From Bacteroidota bacterium (GTDB taxonomy: Bacteria > Bacteroidota > Ignavibacteria > Ignavibacteriales > Ignavibacteriaceae), in assembly GCA_022573715.1 (NCBI GenBank), contig JACZTL010000001.1, positions 124,001 to 188,000 of the forward strand: DNA of 64,000 bases, read 5' to 3'. Position numbers and translations under genes: made by a program. Below, piece by piece: positions 26,958 to 36,488 of the stretch. Each line of letters begins with the position of its first letter. The first letter of the stretch is position 1. The notes under the pieces were generated by a model that worked only from the letters and a program-made list of their open reading frames with translations, was not told the DNA's origin and ran no database searches.

Positions 26958-27506
26958 TTACCAACCCGAAACAACGCTTAATAAAATATCTTCCGTGATT
27001 CTGTCAATAGCAGTATTAATAGCTTCTTTTCTATCATTTAAATTACTAGCAGGGGGATAGTTACCATAGTTTGAAAAAACTTTATCAAATATTTTTTTTT
27101 TATTAACATTATCATTATATATTACTTTTACGTTTATAGTCAATCTTCTTGATGTAATATTTTCACCTGCAGCAACAATATTCGGAATATCTGCAAATCC
27201 AGTTATTGTGCATTCCAAATTTGCATTTGCTTTCCCTCTTTCAGAAACCTGCAAACTGTTATCATCAATAAATTTCTGAATTAATTGATTTGTTAGTAAC
27301 TCTCTCAGCCCTGGTTCCCCCGAACCGCTTCTGTCTTCAGCAATCGGTATGGAAATTGATTTTAAATGCGAGGGAACAGACGCACCTGAAAAAGAATACA
27401 CACCGCAAGAAGTAAAATTAACAATGGAATAAAATATAAACAAGAAAAAAGTGAGTGAACTTAATAATTTATATTCTTTTTGTTTGTTCAATAAAATTTC
27501 CGTCAT
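26958..27506 (-). CDS. LptE-like lipopolysaccharide-assembly lipoprotein
   Basis: 182 residues. A long hydrophobic leader ends at lipobox FTSC with Cys34, then GVYSFSGASVPSHLKSISIP, a pattern shared by LptE proteins of the FCB group. The later region has ANLECTITGFADIP and LTINVKVIYND beta strands. LptE plugs the LptD barrel in the outer membrane. The true start may be the second or a later codon, because the stretch before the leader is long. Immediately downstream of the sigma-54 activator (19 bp). Confidence 0.85.
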   Translation of the reverse strand: MTEILLNKQKEYKLLSSLTFFLFIFYSIVNFTSCGVYSFSGASVPSHLKSISIPIAEDRSGSGEPGLRELLTNQLIQKFIDDNSLQVSERGKANANLECTITGFADIPNIVAAGENITSRRLTINVKVIYNDNVNKKKIFDKVFSNYGNYPPASNLNDRKEAINTAIDRITEDILLSVVSGW

Positions 27507-27525
27507 TATAGCTTTTCTTATAATA

Positions 27526-28629
27526 TTATAATTGATATTCTTTTACTTTTCTGTAAAGTGTTCTTTCACTTATATTTAATAATTTAGATGCTTTTCTTTT
27601 GTTTCCTTGAGTAAACTCAAGAGCATTTTTTATTGCTTCATATTCCATATTATCAAGAGGAATAACTTCCTGGGGCATTAGGGATTTTTCTCTTTCGTAA
27701 TCTTCGCGCTGTTTGTATAAAACAATATCTTTTAATTCCATTATGTCTTTTTTTAACTCGAACAAAGCCCTATATAATAATTCTCTGTCTGCTTCATCAG
27801 ATGATTTATTTAAAAATACCGGGAGATTTCTATTTTCAATATTTTTATTAACGCTTATTAAAAGTGATTCAAAAACTCCTTTATCAATTATTCGTTCTTT
27901 GTTTAGTATTACGGCTGTCTCAATTGTGTTTTTCAATTCTCTTACGTTTCCGGGCCATGTATAGTTTCTTAAAAAATCTAATGCATCAGAAGTGATAGTT
28001 GGTAAAGGAAGATTATTTTCATTAGAACTAATTTTAACAAAATGATCAACTAAATCATCTATGTCAATTTTACGTTTTCTTAACGGAGGGACGGTTAATG
28101 TTACTGCCTTTAATCTAAAGTATAAATCATTTCTAAATCTTTTTGTATCAACTTCTTCCTGTAAATCTTTATTAGTCGCCGCAATTATCCTAACATCAAC
28201 CTTAGTCACTGTTTCGCTACCGAGCCTCATAAACTCTTTTGTCTCCAAAACCCTTAAAAGCTTTACTTGCGTTGTTAAGGGCATTTCAGCAATTTCATCT
28301 AAAAACAAAGTTCCTCCATCGGCAATTTCAAAATATCCTTTTCGTTTACCTACCGCCCCGGTAAAAGCACCTTTTTCATGACCAAATAATTCGCTTTCTA
28401 AAATACCTTCTGGTATTGCACCGCAGTTTAGGCTTACTAATGGTTTATCTGCTCGTTTACTTTCTCCATGTAATGCGGAGGCAAAAATTTCTTTACCAAC
28501 CCCGCTTTCACCATAAATAAGAACAGAAATATCAGATTGAGCAATTTGCAATGAAATATCTGCTAAATCTCTAATTTCTTTTGATTTGCCAATTATACCA
28601 TATTTATTTTTAAATTCTTCTACTGTCAT
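27526..28629 (-). CDS. Sigma-54-interacting AAA+ transcriptional activator, sensor-less
   Basis: 367 residues. The AAA+ domain starts almost at the N-terminus: Walker A GESGVGKE (about 40-47), the intact sigma-54 contact loop GAFTGA, Walker B LFLDEI and the R-finger region. A C-terminal Fis-type helix-turn-helix follows (EFTQGNKRKASKLLNISERT). No receiver or GAF domain precedes it, so activity must be controlled by partner proteins, as for PspF. First gene of an operon with lptE, GT2 and TPR. Confidence 0.93.
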   Translation of the reverse strand: MTVEEFKNKYGIIGKSKEIRDLADISLQIAQSDISVLIYGESGVGKEIFASALHGESKRADKPLVSLNCGAIPEGILESELFGHEKGAFTGAVGKRKGYFEIADGGTLFLDEIAEMPLTTQVKLLRVLETKEFMRLGSETVTKVDVRIIAATNKDLQEEVDTKRFRNDLYFRLKAVTLTVPPLRKRKIDIDDLVDHFVKISSNENNLPLPTITSDALDFLRNYTWPGNVRELKNTIETAVILNKERIIDKGVFESLLISVNKNIENRNLPVFLNKSSDEADRELLYRALFELKKDIMELKDIVLYKQREDYEREKSLMPQEVIPLDNMEYEAIKNALEFTQGNKRKASKLLNISERTLYRKVKEYQL

Positions 28630-28747
28630 TTAATAAATTTCAACTTTTTGATAATATTACTGCCAAGATGACACATAACTGTTAATTTTTTTCAAATAGG
28701 GATTAAAATATAATATATTTTTAGTGGTTAAAAAAGATTAGAAGGGA

Positions 28748-29518
28748 TTAAATAATAATTTTTAATCCGTCAACAGCTTCTATTGTAGGAACATTAAATG
28801 CTGATATTTCATATATTATTTTTTCTATTTTTTGTCCGTCATCATCACTAATGTGTGTTAAATATAATTTTGACGGTTGTAAAAGTTTTACCGCTTCTAA
28901 AATATCTTCAGTTGATATATGTGTGATTTCTGTTATCATGTAATCAAATTTTTCTTCGTAAAATAAGAACAGATCATCTTTCGATGCGATATCGCCGGTA
29001 TAAAATAATTTTTTGTCTTTAAGATTAAATAAAAAACTTGAAGAAGAAAAATAATTCTTATTATCTTCATCGTATTTTTTATATGCGTCGATGTGTGTGT
29101 TGTTTTTTGATTTAATCTGAATATCATCACACACACTGAACGTTTCATTATGGTTAAACCCAATAAATTCAATATCAAAAGAAATTCTTTTTTCAAACAG
29201 ATATGAAAGGTGGAGGTAATCTTTAACAAAAGGGATCAATTTATAATGTGTAAAAATTTGTAACGGTTTTTCTCTTTGCAAGAATTCCATTTGTATAATT
29301 AATCCACCAAATCCGGAAAAATGATCGGGATGAAAGTGTGTGAAAATAATCCCATCAATTGAATGATAATTAATTTTTTGTTTCAATAACGCCTTTGATA
29401 CACCATCCCCTGCATCAATTAATAAATTGTATTTAGTTGTTTGAATAAAGAAAGAAGAATGAAAACGATTTAGGGATTCAATAGCTGAGCCGGTACCTAT
29501 AAAAATTAGTTCCAACAT
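28748..29518 (-). CDS. MBL-fold metal-dependent hydrolase (RNase Z/ElaC-like)
   Basis: 256 residues. FIGTGSA at the N-terminus, then LIDAGDG and FTHFHPDHFSG with the H-x-H-x-D-H metal site, then FYTGDIAS and a late LTHISDD. The length and the FIGTGSA start match the RNase Z-like branch (beta-lactamase_2), but the tRNA-binding exosite arm is not evident. It could process tRNA 3' ends or act on another phosphodiester. It is 12 bp downstream of the SPOR protein. Confidence 0.85.
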   Translation of the reverse strand: MLELIFIGTGSAIESLNRFHSSFFIQTTKYNLLIDAGDGVSKALLKQKINYHSIDGIIFTHFHPDHFSGFGGLIIQMEFLQREKPLQIFTHYKLIPFVKDYLHLSYLFEKRISFDIEFIGFNHNETFSVCDDIQIKSKNNTHIDAYKKYDEDNKNYFSSSSFLFNLKDKKLFYTGDIASKDDLFLFYEEKFDYMITEITHISTEDILEAVKLLQPSKLYLTHISDDDGQKIEKIIYEISAFNVPTIEAVDGLKIII

Positions 29519-29529
29519 TAACTTAAAAA

Positions 29530-30246
29530 TTATTTGCTGATAGTTGTAACTCTTGTTTGTAGATTAAATTGCTTGTCGATAATATTCAGTGCTTTCTTTG
29601 CACTTTCCTCTGTTTCAAACTTACCGACATATACTACATGGAAAATAGTTCCGGCTACATTTTTATCTTTTATAGTAGAATAAAAACCTGCATTTTCAAA
29701 CCTTGTTTTTAAATGACCGGCATTAGCACTTATTGTAAAAGCACCGGCTTGAATAGTGTAATTATATATAATTTTATTTTTTGATTTAGGAGGAAGCGGC
29801 TTCTTTTTTGCTGAGAGGGGCATTGTTGTAGTTTCAGTTCTCTGTTCAGCAATTTTAATATAAGGTGATTTTGGATAATCTTTTTTTAGTCTGTTCAAAA
29901 ATGAATTAGCAGTACCGTAAAGACCTAGTGCATAATAATACGAATATATTCTGAACACTGCTGCATCAGCATATTTCGAATTAGGATATTCATTTATAAT
30001 TTCAGTATAGATTGCAACTGCATCTTGTCCGTTTTCTGTTAGTACTCCTTCTAAAAACATAACTGAAGGATCATCCGGGTAATCATCTTTCAATTCTGCA
30101 AGATGAGATAGTGCTTTAACTTTTTGGCCATTATCAATTTGCTTTAAATAAGGTACAATATTTACTTCTTGAGAAAATACATTAATGGAGGAAATAAAAA
30201 TAAAAGAAAGGAGGAATAAAAATTTAAATTGCTTTTCCATATTCAT
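29530..30246 (-). CDS. Exported TPR-SPOR domain protein
   Basis: 238 residues. Signal peptide (1-25, ending NVFSQ) after a short basic start, tetratricopeptide-like repeats about 30-130 (SVMFLEGVLTENGQDAVAIY; YYALGLYGTANSFLNRLK), then a C-terminal SPOR domain from about 160 (NYTIQAGAFTISANAG through VVYVGKFETEESAKKAL). SPOR domains bind denuded septal peptidoglycan, so the protein probably acts at the division site. It follows miaB by 8 bp. Confidence 0.9.
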   Translation of the reverse strand: MNMEKQFKFLFLLSFIFISSINVFSQEVNIVPYLKQIDNGQKVKALSHLAELKDDYPDDPSVMFLEGVLTENGQDAVAIYTEIINEYPNSKYADAAVFRIYSYYYALGLYGTANSFLNRLKKDYPKSPYIKIAEQRTETTTMPLSAKKKPLPPKSKNKIIYNYTIQAGAFTISANAGHLKTRFENAGFYSTIKDKNVAGTIFHVVYVGKFETEESAKKALNIIDKQFNLQTRVTTISK

Positions 30247-30254
30247 AGAATCTA

Positions 30255-31601
30255 TTATGCTATAAGAGCAAAATCAGATTTTACATCGTAAAAGTCAACA
30301 AAATCACCAAAAAGAGTTCCTGAAGTAGCCCTATTAATTTTTACTTTAACGTAATTGCCTGTTTTAATTCCATTGTCTGCCGGAATTATAACCACTTTAT
30401 TTCCGTCTGTTCTGCCTGCTAAATATTCATTTGACTTTTTACTGTAACCTTCAATTAAAATGATTTCATTCGTTCCAATTTGTTCTTGGTTTTTTTCGAA
30501 TGATATTTGCTGTTGAAGATCAATTATTTCCTGAAGTCTTTTAACTTTAATTTTTTCGCTAACATCATCCTTCATTTTATATGCTTTTGTGCCTTCCCTT
30601 GGAGAATATTTAAACATATAAGCTCCGTCGTATCGTATTTTTCTCAAAATATCCAATGTCATTAAATGATCTTCGTAAGTTTCTGTTGGAAAACCTGCTA
30701 TAATATCAGTGGAGAAAGAAACTTTGGGAATTATCTGTCTTGCTTTTTCAATTAAGTTCAAGTAATGCTCAATCGTATATGTTCTGTGCATTGCTTTTAA
30801 AATTCTGTTCGATCCGGATTGAACGGGAAGATGAATATAATTACAAATATTATGATGATCGGAAATTGTTTGCAATAATTTTTCTGAAAGATCCTGTGGA
30901 TGAGAAGTTGTGAATCTTACTCTTACTAAAGGATCAACTTCGGCACAAGCAGCGAGTAAATCTGCAAAATCATTTTCGTTGTCGGAATATGAATTTACAT
31001 TTTGTCCGAGTAATGTAACTTCTCTAAATCCTCTTGAAGATAACTGTTCAATTTCTTTAATAATTGATTTTAGCGAACGGCTTCTTTCACGACCTCTTGT
31101 AAAAGGAACAACACAAAATGTGCAAAATTTATCGCAGCCTCTCATTACGGAAATCCAAGCTTGAAGTCCGTCTTCTCTGTATGGGATTAGATCGTCGTAT
31201 GTTTCTGTTTTTGATAACTGAACACCAATGCCTTTACCTCCGTTAAATGCAACATCAATCAGCTCAGGCAAGCGTCTGTATTCATCAGGACCAACTATTA
31301 GATCTACGATCTTTTTTTCTTCCATTAAATCTTTGCGAAGTCTTTCCGCCATACAGCCTAAAATACCAACCACCAAATTTGAGTTTGAATTTTTAATATT
31401 TTTAAAATTACCGAGACGACCGTAAATTCTTTCTTCTGCTTTTTCTCTTATGCTGCAAGTGTTAAGCAAAACAACATCAGCATCATCGGTTTTTTCCGTT
31501 AATTCATAACCGTGATTAATTAAAATACCCCGTACCAATTCAGTATCAGCCAAGTTCATTTGACAGCCGTAAGTTTCGATATATACTTTATTGTTTTTCA
31601 T
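30255..31601 (-). CDS. miaB: tRNA-2-methylthio-N6-dimethylallyladenosine synthase
   Basis: 448 residues from the ATG at 31601, which gives the family-typical start MKNNKVYIETYGCQMN. An upstream TTG at 31625 would add eight residues. MTTase domain cysteines (YGCQMN, NTCSIREKA, LGCMAER), radical SAM motif GCDKFCTFCVVPFTRGRERSR (the C-x3-C-x2-C) and a C-terminal TRAM domain. It adds the 2-methylthio group at tRNA position A37. Heads an operon with SPOR and MBL genes. Confidence 0.97.
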   Translation of the reverse strand: MKNNKVYIETYGCQMNLADTELVRGILINHGYELTEKTDDADVVLLNTCSIREKAEERIYGRLGNFKNIKNSNSNLVVGILGCMAERLRKDLMEEKKIVDLIVGPDEYRRLPELIDVAFNGGKGIGVQLSKTETYDDLIPYREDGLQAWISVMRGCDKFCTFCVVPFTRGRERSRSLKSIIKEIEQLSSRGFREVTLLGQNVNSYSDNENDFADLLAACAEVDPLVRVRFTTSHPQDLSEKLLQTISDHHNICNYIHLPVQSGSNRILKAMHRTYTIEHYLNLIEKARQIIPKVSFSTDIIAGFPTETYEDHLMTLDILRKIRYDGAYMFKYSPREGTKAYKMKDDVSEKIKVKRLQEIIDLQQQISFEKNQEQIGTNEIILIEGYSKKSNEYLAGRTDGNKVVIIPADNGIKTGNYVKVKINRATSGTLFGDFVDFYDVKSDFALIA

Positions 31602-31775
31602 AAATCCATATAAAATTGTAGGCAAATATAATGGTTAAATTATTGTAGTTCAATGTATTACACATTAAACGTGAAACCCCCAGGGTTATTAAAAAATTCA
31701 AAAAACTATTTCAGAGCAGGAAGAACAAAAATCAATTTAACAATATTGGTTAATAATACCAATTATTTTTTAATT

Positions 31776-32120
31776 TCAGTCAAGTAAATCCTTTGTACTA
31801 TTTCGTTTATATTTCCCCCTTGTTTTAACTTTTTGCAGCTGCCTTTCAATTATTAAATCCGCAAGTAGAGATGCTTTATAATTATTGTTTGATTGTATTA
31901 CATCTCTGACTTTACTTTCATTTATATCTATTTGATATAAAATATTTAGCACTTCGTCAAAATTTTTAACCATCAAATCAGATAATTTTTTAGTTAGAAA
32001 TAATTTAAATTCTTCTAATGTGTTTATGTCAGAATCCCTTAGCAAAGAGAACTCTTCAAATTTATTAAAATCGGATGAAACATTTTTTTTTAATTGATAT
32101 ATGTTTTCTTTTTCAGTCAT
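31776..32120 (-). CDS. Small protein of unknown function
   Basis: 114 residues, mostly helical and highly charged, with no signal peptide or cysteines. Not recognised. The composition and continuous operon (7 bp after the PAP2-like gene) support it being real. The C-terminus is strongly basic (KVKTRGKYKRNSTK), which could contact nucleic acid or membrane; this is only a guess. The 150 bp after it, towards miaB, hold nothing I recognise. Confidence 0.55.
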   Translation of the reverse strand: MTEKENIYQLKKNVSSDFNKFEEFSLLRDSDINTLEEFKLFLTKKLSDLMVKNFDEVLNILYQIDINESKVRDVIQSNNNYKASLLADLIIERQLQKVKTRGKYKRNSTKDLLD

Positions 32121-32126
32121 CAGTAT

Positions 32127-32762
32127 TCAGCTTTTAATTTTCTGCTTAAAATTAAGAACTATTCTGTATGAAACATAAACAAAGAAAGGGGCAGTTATAA
32201 TATCAATTGTATAGTGAACATGTTGGAAAAGTAAAGCTGTGCCAACTAGTAAAGTAGAGGCTAAAAAAATCGTTTTGTAAATTTTCTTATCAAACACAAG
32301 GGACAACATAAAGAGTGTTGCAACGTGCCCGGAGAAAAAAAGATCACGCGAAAGTGTCTCACCGGTTCCGAATAATTCCACAAAAGGATCTTGCAAAGGA
32401 AGTAAACCCTCAGGTGGATTTAGCGGTAGTAGATACATCAACAACATTCTTACTATTAAAACAAGACTGTAAACTTGAAGTGTAAATAATAATAGAGATG
32501 GATTGTAAAATAGAATGATTAATGCGGTAAAAACCGAAGCATAAATTATTATAAATATTATAACAGTTAATTCAACTGGGGGAAGCAACCACAAAATTGG
32601 GTCAGATAGTGTATAGCCTGTGCGTGTTTCGTTATAAGTTAAAAAGTTTGTAATTATACTGGATATTATGACAAAGAATATTATAGTAACTATTAATTCC
32701 CAAGTAAATTTTTTTTCTTTAAAGGAATCCTTCCAAACAGCAATTAATTTATTTCTGCTCAT
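32127..32762 (-). CDS. PAP2-superfamily membrane phosphatase/phosphotransferase (sphingomyelin-synthase-like)
   Basis: 211 residues with about five to six membrane helices. FFSGHVATLFML and a later HVHYTIDIITAPFF give the conserved His and the H-Y-T-x-D pattern of the C-terminal PAP2 family (PAP2_C), which also includes sphingomyelin synthase. The first PAP2 motif (KxxxxxxRP) is not obvious, as in that subfamily. It may transfer or remove a lipid head group. Overlaps the epimerase gene by 4 bp (ATGA). Confidence 0.75.
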   Translation of the reverse strand: MSRNKLIAVWKDSFKEKKFTWELIVTIIFFVIISSIITNFLTYNETRTGYTLSDPILWLLPPVELTVIIFIIIYASVFTALIILFYNPSLLLFTLQVYSLVLIVRMLLMYLLPLNPPEGLLPLQDPFVELFGTGETLSRDLFFSGHVATLFMLSLVFDKKIYKTIFLASTLLVGTALLFQHVHYTIDIITAPFFVYVSYRIVLNFKQKIKS

Positions 32763-33166
32763 TTTTTAGTTTCGCATAATTCTGTTAAAACGCCGTTTGT
32801 GGCTTTTGGTTGAATAAAAACAATGTTTAAATCATCTGCACCTTCTTTTGGCTCAACATCAATCAATTTTATGTTTTTATCGAACAGCTCCGATAAAGAT
32901 GATTTTAAGTTATCGACACCAAATGCAATGTGGTGTAAACCTTCACCTCTTTTTTCAATAAATTTTCCTATCGGTCCTTCGTTATCAGTGGATTCCAACA
33001 ATTCAATTTTTGTATCGCCTACTTTAAAGAATGCAGTTTTTACTTTTTGGTTCTTAATCTCTTCAATTTTATAGCATTTTAAACCAAGCACATCTTCATA
33101 AAACTTGATAGATTTGTTCAAATCTTTTACGGCAATTCCTATATGTTCAATCTTTTGTATTTCCAT
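32759..33166 (-). CDS. Methylmalonyl-CoA epimerase
   Basis: 135 residues with the vicinal-oxygen-chelate fold: IEHIGIAVKDLNKSIKFYED (first His), ELLESTDNEGPIGKFIEKRG (metal Glu), LHHIAFGVDNL (second His) and a final LTELCE (Glu). These ligands define methylmalonyl-CoA epimerase, which interconverts (2S) and (2R) methylmalonyl-CoA. It is 23 bp downstream of the mutase gene, completing the propionate/succinyl-CoA interconversion. Confidence 0.95.
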   Translation of the reverse strand: MEIQKIEHIGIAVKDLNKSIKFYEDVLGLKCYKIEEIKNQKVKTAFFKVGDTKIELLESTDNEGPIGKFIEKRGEGLHHIAFGVDNLKSSLSELFDKNIKLIDVEPKEGADDLNIVFIQPKATNGVLTELCETKK

Positions 33167-33189
33167 TTTATACCAATTTAATTTGAATA

Positions 33190-34878
33190 TTAAATAATAA
33201 GATTTTCTTTATATTCACCGAATACATCTCTTAACGAATCACAAATCTCCCCTATACTTGCATAAACTTTAACTGCTTCAATAATAAACGGAATTAAATT
33301 ATCATTACTTTGTGCGGCTTTTTTTAACGCGAATAACTTTTCATCCACAGCATTGTTATCTCTTTTTTCTTTTATAGAAGTGAGAAATTTTATCTGATCT
33401 TCCTGAACTTTTTCATTTATTTTCAGAAGTTCGGGCTTTGAGTTTTCATCAACAGTAAATTTATTAACACCCACAATTATACGGCTGCCGTCTTCTATTT
33501 CTTTTTCATAATCATAAGCAGCTTTTTGTATTTCTCCCTGGATGTAGCCTGTTTCGATTGCCGGAATCACTCCCCCAAGAGAATCTATTTTTTCAATATA
33601 CTCTTTTGCTTTTCTCTCAATCTGATCGGTCATTTCTTCCATATAGTAGGAACCAGCAAGAGGGTCAATTGTATTTGTAATACCGCTTTCGTAAGCTACA
33701 ATTTGTTGAGTACGTAAAGCAGTTCTTACTGAATCTTCTGAGGGTAGAGCAAGTGCTTCGTCTTTTGAATTTGTGTGTAGACTTTGAGTTCCGCCTAAAA
33801 CAGCGGCTAATGTTTGAATAGTAACTCTCGCAATGTTGTTGTCAATCTGCTGAGCCGTTAAAGTGGAACCTGCTGTTTGTGTATGGAATCTTAACATCAT
33901 TGAACGATCTTTTTTAGCATTAAATCTTTCTTTCATAATTTTTGCCCACAACCTTCGGGCTGCTCTGAATTTTGCAACTTCTTCGAGCAAATCATTATGC
34001 GAATTAAAGAAAAAAGATAATTGTCCTGCAAAATCGTCAACATTCAATCCAGCTTTTATTGCTGCTTCCACATAAGCAATTCCGTTTGCAAGTGTAAAGC
34101 CTATTTCTTGAGCCGCTGTAGAACCCGCTTCCCTTATATGATAACCTGAAATTGAAATTGTGTTCCATTTAGGAATTTCTTTTGCACCAAACTCAAACAT
34201 ATCTGTAATAATACGCATAGAGGGTTTCGGCGGAAAAATATATGTACCCCGTGCTATATATTCCTTTAAAATATCATTCTGAATTGTGCCAATTATTTGA
34301 TTCAATGAAACACCGTTTTTTTCTGCTACAACCATGTACATTGAAAGTAAAACTGCAGCCGATGCATTAATTGTCATTGATGTAGATATTTTATCAAGCG
34401 GGATTTTATCAAAAAGAATTTCCATATCGGCAAGCGTGTCTATAGCAACACCTACTTTGCCTACTTCCCCTAATGCTAAATCAGAATCACTATCATAACC
34501 AATTTGTGTGGGCAAATCAAAAGCAACTGAAAGTCCTGTTGTACCTTGGGAAAGTAAATATCTATAGCGTTCATTTGATTCTTTTGCCGTTCCAAATCCT
34601 GCGTATTGTCTCATTGTCCACAATTTACCCCGGTACATTGTCGGCTGCACACCTCGTGTATAAGGATAAACTCCCGGGAAAGAAATATCATCTAAAAATT
34701 TTTCGTTTTTTTTCTCATTAATTAAGTAAAGAGGAGCAACCTTTTCGAATGAAACGGTTTCAAATTTTTTCCTTCTCTCCGGTCTTTTTTTTGTAAATGG
34801 AATATAAATTTTGTTCAACCATTTTTGGAATGCTTCTTTTATTTTATCTTTTGTACCATTCATAGATGACTTGTTCAA
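33190..34878 (-). CDS. Methylmalonyl-CoA mutase, catalytic chain without B12-binding domain
   Basis: 562 residues. The TIM-barrel substrate domain is complete: [20 protein letters not shown] at the active site, [31 protein letters not shown] and [16 protein letters not shown]. The C-terminal adenosylcobalamin domain (D-x-H-x-x-G) found in one-chain mutases is absent, so a separate small B12 subunit must exist elsewhere. It isomerises methylmalonyl-CoA and succinyl-CoA; related ICM/ethylmalonyl mutases share this size, but the adjacent epimerase favours methylmalonyl-CoA. Confidence 0.9.
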   Translation of the reverse strand: MNKSSMNGTKDKIKEAFQKWLNKIYIPFTKKRPERRKKFETVSFEKVAPLYLINEKKNEKFLDDISFPGVYPYTRGVQPTMYRGKLWTMRQYAGFGTAKESNERYRYLLSQGTTGLSVAFDLPTQIGYDSDSDLALGEVGKVGVAIDTLADMEILFDKIPLDKISTSMTINASAAVLLSMYMVVAEKNGVSLNQIIGTIQNDILKEYIARGTYIFPPKPSMRIITDMFEFGAKEIPKWNTISISGYHIREAGSTAAQEIGFTLANGIAYVEAAIKAGLNVDDFAGQLSFFFNSHNDLLEEVAKFRAARRLWAKIMKERFNAKKDRSMMLRFHTQTAGSTLTAQQIDNNIARVTIQTLAAVLGGTQSLHTNSKDEALALPSEDSVRTALRTQQIVAYESGITNTIDPLAGSYYMEEMTDQIERKAKEYIEKIDSLGGVIPAIETGYIQGEIQKAAYDYEKEIEDGSRIIVGVNKFTVDENSKPELLKINEKVQEDQIKFLTSIKEKRDNNAVDEKLFALKKAAQSNDNLIPFIIEAVKVYASIGEICDSLRDVFGEYKENLII

Positions 34879-34967
34879 ATTATGTTTTAATGAACAAAAA
34901 AGTTAAGTAAAACTAATTTGTTTTTAAAGTTGAAGTGAAAAATTGAATATTAATATTGTGATTAAAT

Positions 34968-36488
34968 TTAGCTCACTAGCTCACTTAGTGATTCTAAAAA
35001 TTTTTCTTTTGTGAAAGGTTTTATTAAAAATTTATCCGCGCCCGCTTCTAAAAAGCGTTGATATTTAGTTTCTACAAATTCACTTGAAAGAACAACAATG
35101 GGCCTTTTAAACGGATCATTTTTCTTTATATCTTTGCAAATTAAAAGCCCTTGTTCCCACCTGTGGGGATTTACATCGAATATAATGATTTTATAATCAT
35201 CGTTCTTTAAATCGTCTAAGTTAAATTCTCTGAATGTGTAAGAATCAATTGAGTAACTATTTTTTAAAAAAGCATTCAGTAATTCTGGAGAATCTCCGGA
35301 ATCATCAACCATAAATATTTTAGGTTTTGTTTCGTTAACAACTTCCTTTTTTTCCTTTTCTTTTTTTACTTTAATTGCACTCTTTGATAGCGAAACTGTG
35401 AAAGTAAATGTAGAGCCAACACCTTTTATGCTGTCAACCAACAAAGATCCGCCCATTTTTTCAACGTATCTTTTTGTTAAGGCAAGTCCAAGTCCGTTTC
35501 CTTCATAAGTTCTTCCAATTTCTAAATCTTCCTGACTGAACGGTCTAAATAAATGCTCCATATATTCTGTTGATATACCGATACCTGAATCTTTTACTTT
35601 AACTAATACCAAATCTTTTTCAGCCAGAGTTATGGTTTCAATTTCAATAAAACCTTTCTTAGTAAATTTTACAGCATTTTCTAGAAGATTTTGCATTACA
35701 TTTTGTAAGCATTGAATATCTACTTCAACATATATCGGTGATTTGCTTAAATTGGTTTTTATATCCAAGTTCTTTTCTTTTGCATATTCTGTAATTGTAT
35801 TTATACTGTCTTTAAGAGTAGAAATTAAATCGATTACATCTATATTTATTTTGTATGAACCGGATTCAAGCTGAGCAAAGTCAAGCATTTGTGATAAACT
35901 TTTAAAAAGTCTCTCACTTCCACTCAACAGGTTATCAAGATAAATTTTGTCATCAGGGTCTATTTTATCCTGTAAACTTTCTTTAATAAGTGAGGCATAA
36001 CCAAGAATGACATTTAGCGGTGTTCTAAGTTCGTGAGATAACACACTTAGAAAAGTATCTTTTAATCTTTCTAATTCTTTTGTGTTGTCAATTGCAGTAG
36101 TAACTTCTTTTTGGGCAAGCATGAAATCCGTCTTATCTTCGTGAAACATCACAATAAATCCCTCGGATTCTAAAGAAATATAAAACATCTTAGTACGTAA
36201 GAAAGGAACAGTAATGTCTTTTTCCTTTAGCAGATTGTCGGAATAGTTATCTATAAAATTTTGATTCTTTTTTGAAAAAGTTTCTTTTATTATTTTCTGT
36301 ATCCCGTTTCTTTTCAATTCAATATCTTTAAAAACAGAATAACCGGTTAACTCAGGGATATTAGTATTCCATTGCATGGCAAATGTTTGGTTTAAATAAA
36401 TAATTTCTCCGGATTCATTAACCACTTGTATAGGAAAATGAATTGAATTATATAAAATCTCAAAATACTTAGAAATCTTTTTGTCCAT
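34968..36488 (-). CDS. PAS - histidine kinase - receiver hybrid sensor kinase
   Basis: 506 residues, no membrane segment. PAS-like domain about 5-120, a short helical linker, HisKA with SVLSHELRTPLNVILGY (His152), HATPase with NLLENAVKF, VKDSGIGIS and NGLGLALTKRY (270-340), and a C-terminal receiver from about 388 with acidic pair DD395-396, phospho-acceptor Asp438 (IIIFDVNPH) and Lys490 (LIKPF). Its ATG overlaps the stop of the GAF kinase-like gene by one base. Last gene of the lipoprotein - TPR - GAF - PAS unit, so it probably signals for or from that system. Confidence 0.92.
   Translation of the reverse strand: MDKKISKYFEILYNSIHFPIQVVNESGEIIYLNQTFAMQWNTNIPELTGYSVFKDIELKRNGIQKIIKETFSKKNQNFIDNYSDNLLKEKDITVPFLRTKMFYISLESEGFIVMFHEDKTDFMLAQKEVTTAIDNTKELERLKDTFLSVLSHELRTPLNVILGYASLIKESLQDKIDPDDKIYLDNLLSGSERLFKSLSQMLDFAQLESGSYKINIDVIDLISTLKDSINTITEYAKEKNLDIKTNLSKSPIYVEVDIQCLQNVMQNLLENAVKFTKKGFIEIETITLAEKDLVLVKVKDSGIGISTEYMEHLFRPFSQEDLEIGRTYEGNGLGLALTKRYVEKMGGSLLVDSIKGVGSTFTFTVSLSKSAIKVKKEKEKKEVVNETKPKIFMVDDSGDSPELLNAFLKNSYSIDSYTFREFNLDDLKNDDYKIIIFDVNPHRWEQGLLICKDIKKNDPFKRPIVVLSSEFVETKYQRFLEAGADKFLIKPFTKEKFLESLSELVS

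Noticed and set aside
28671-28690. TTGGCAG with a possible sigma-54 promoter upstream of the sensor-less activator
   Set aside because: The GG element is good, but 10 bases later the -12 dinucleotide is AT within TTAT, not GC, and no palindrome is placed as at the lipoprotein genes.
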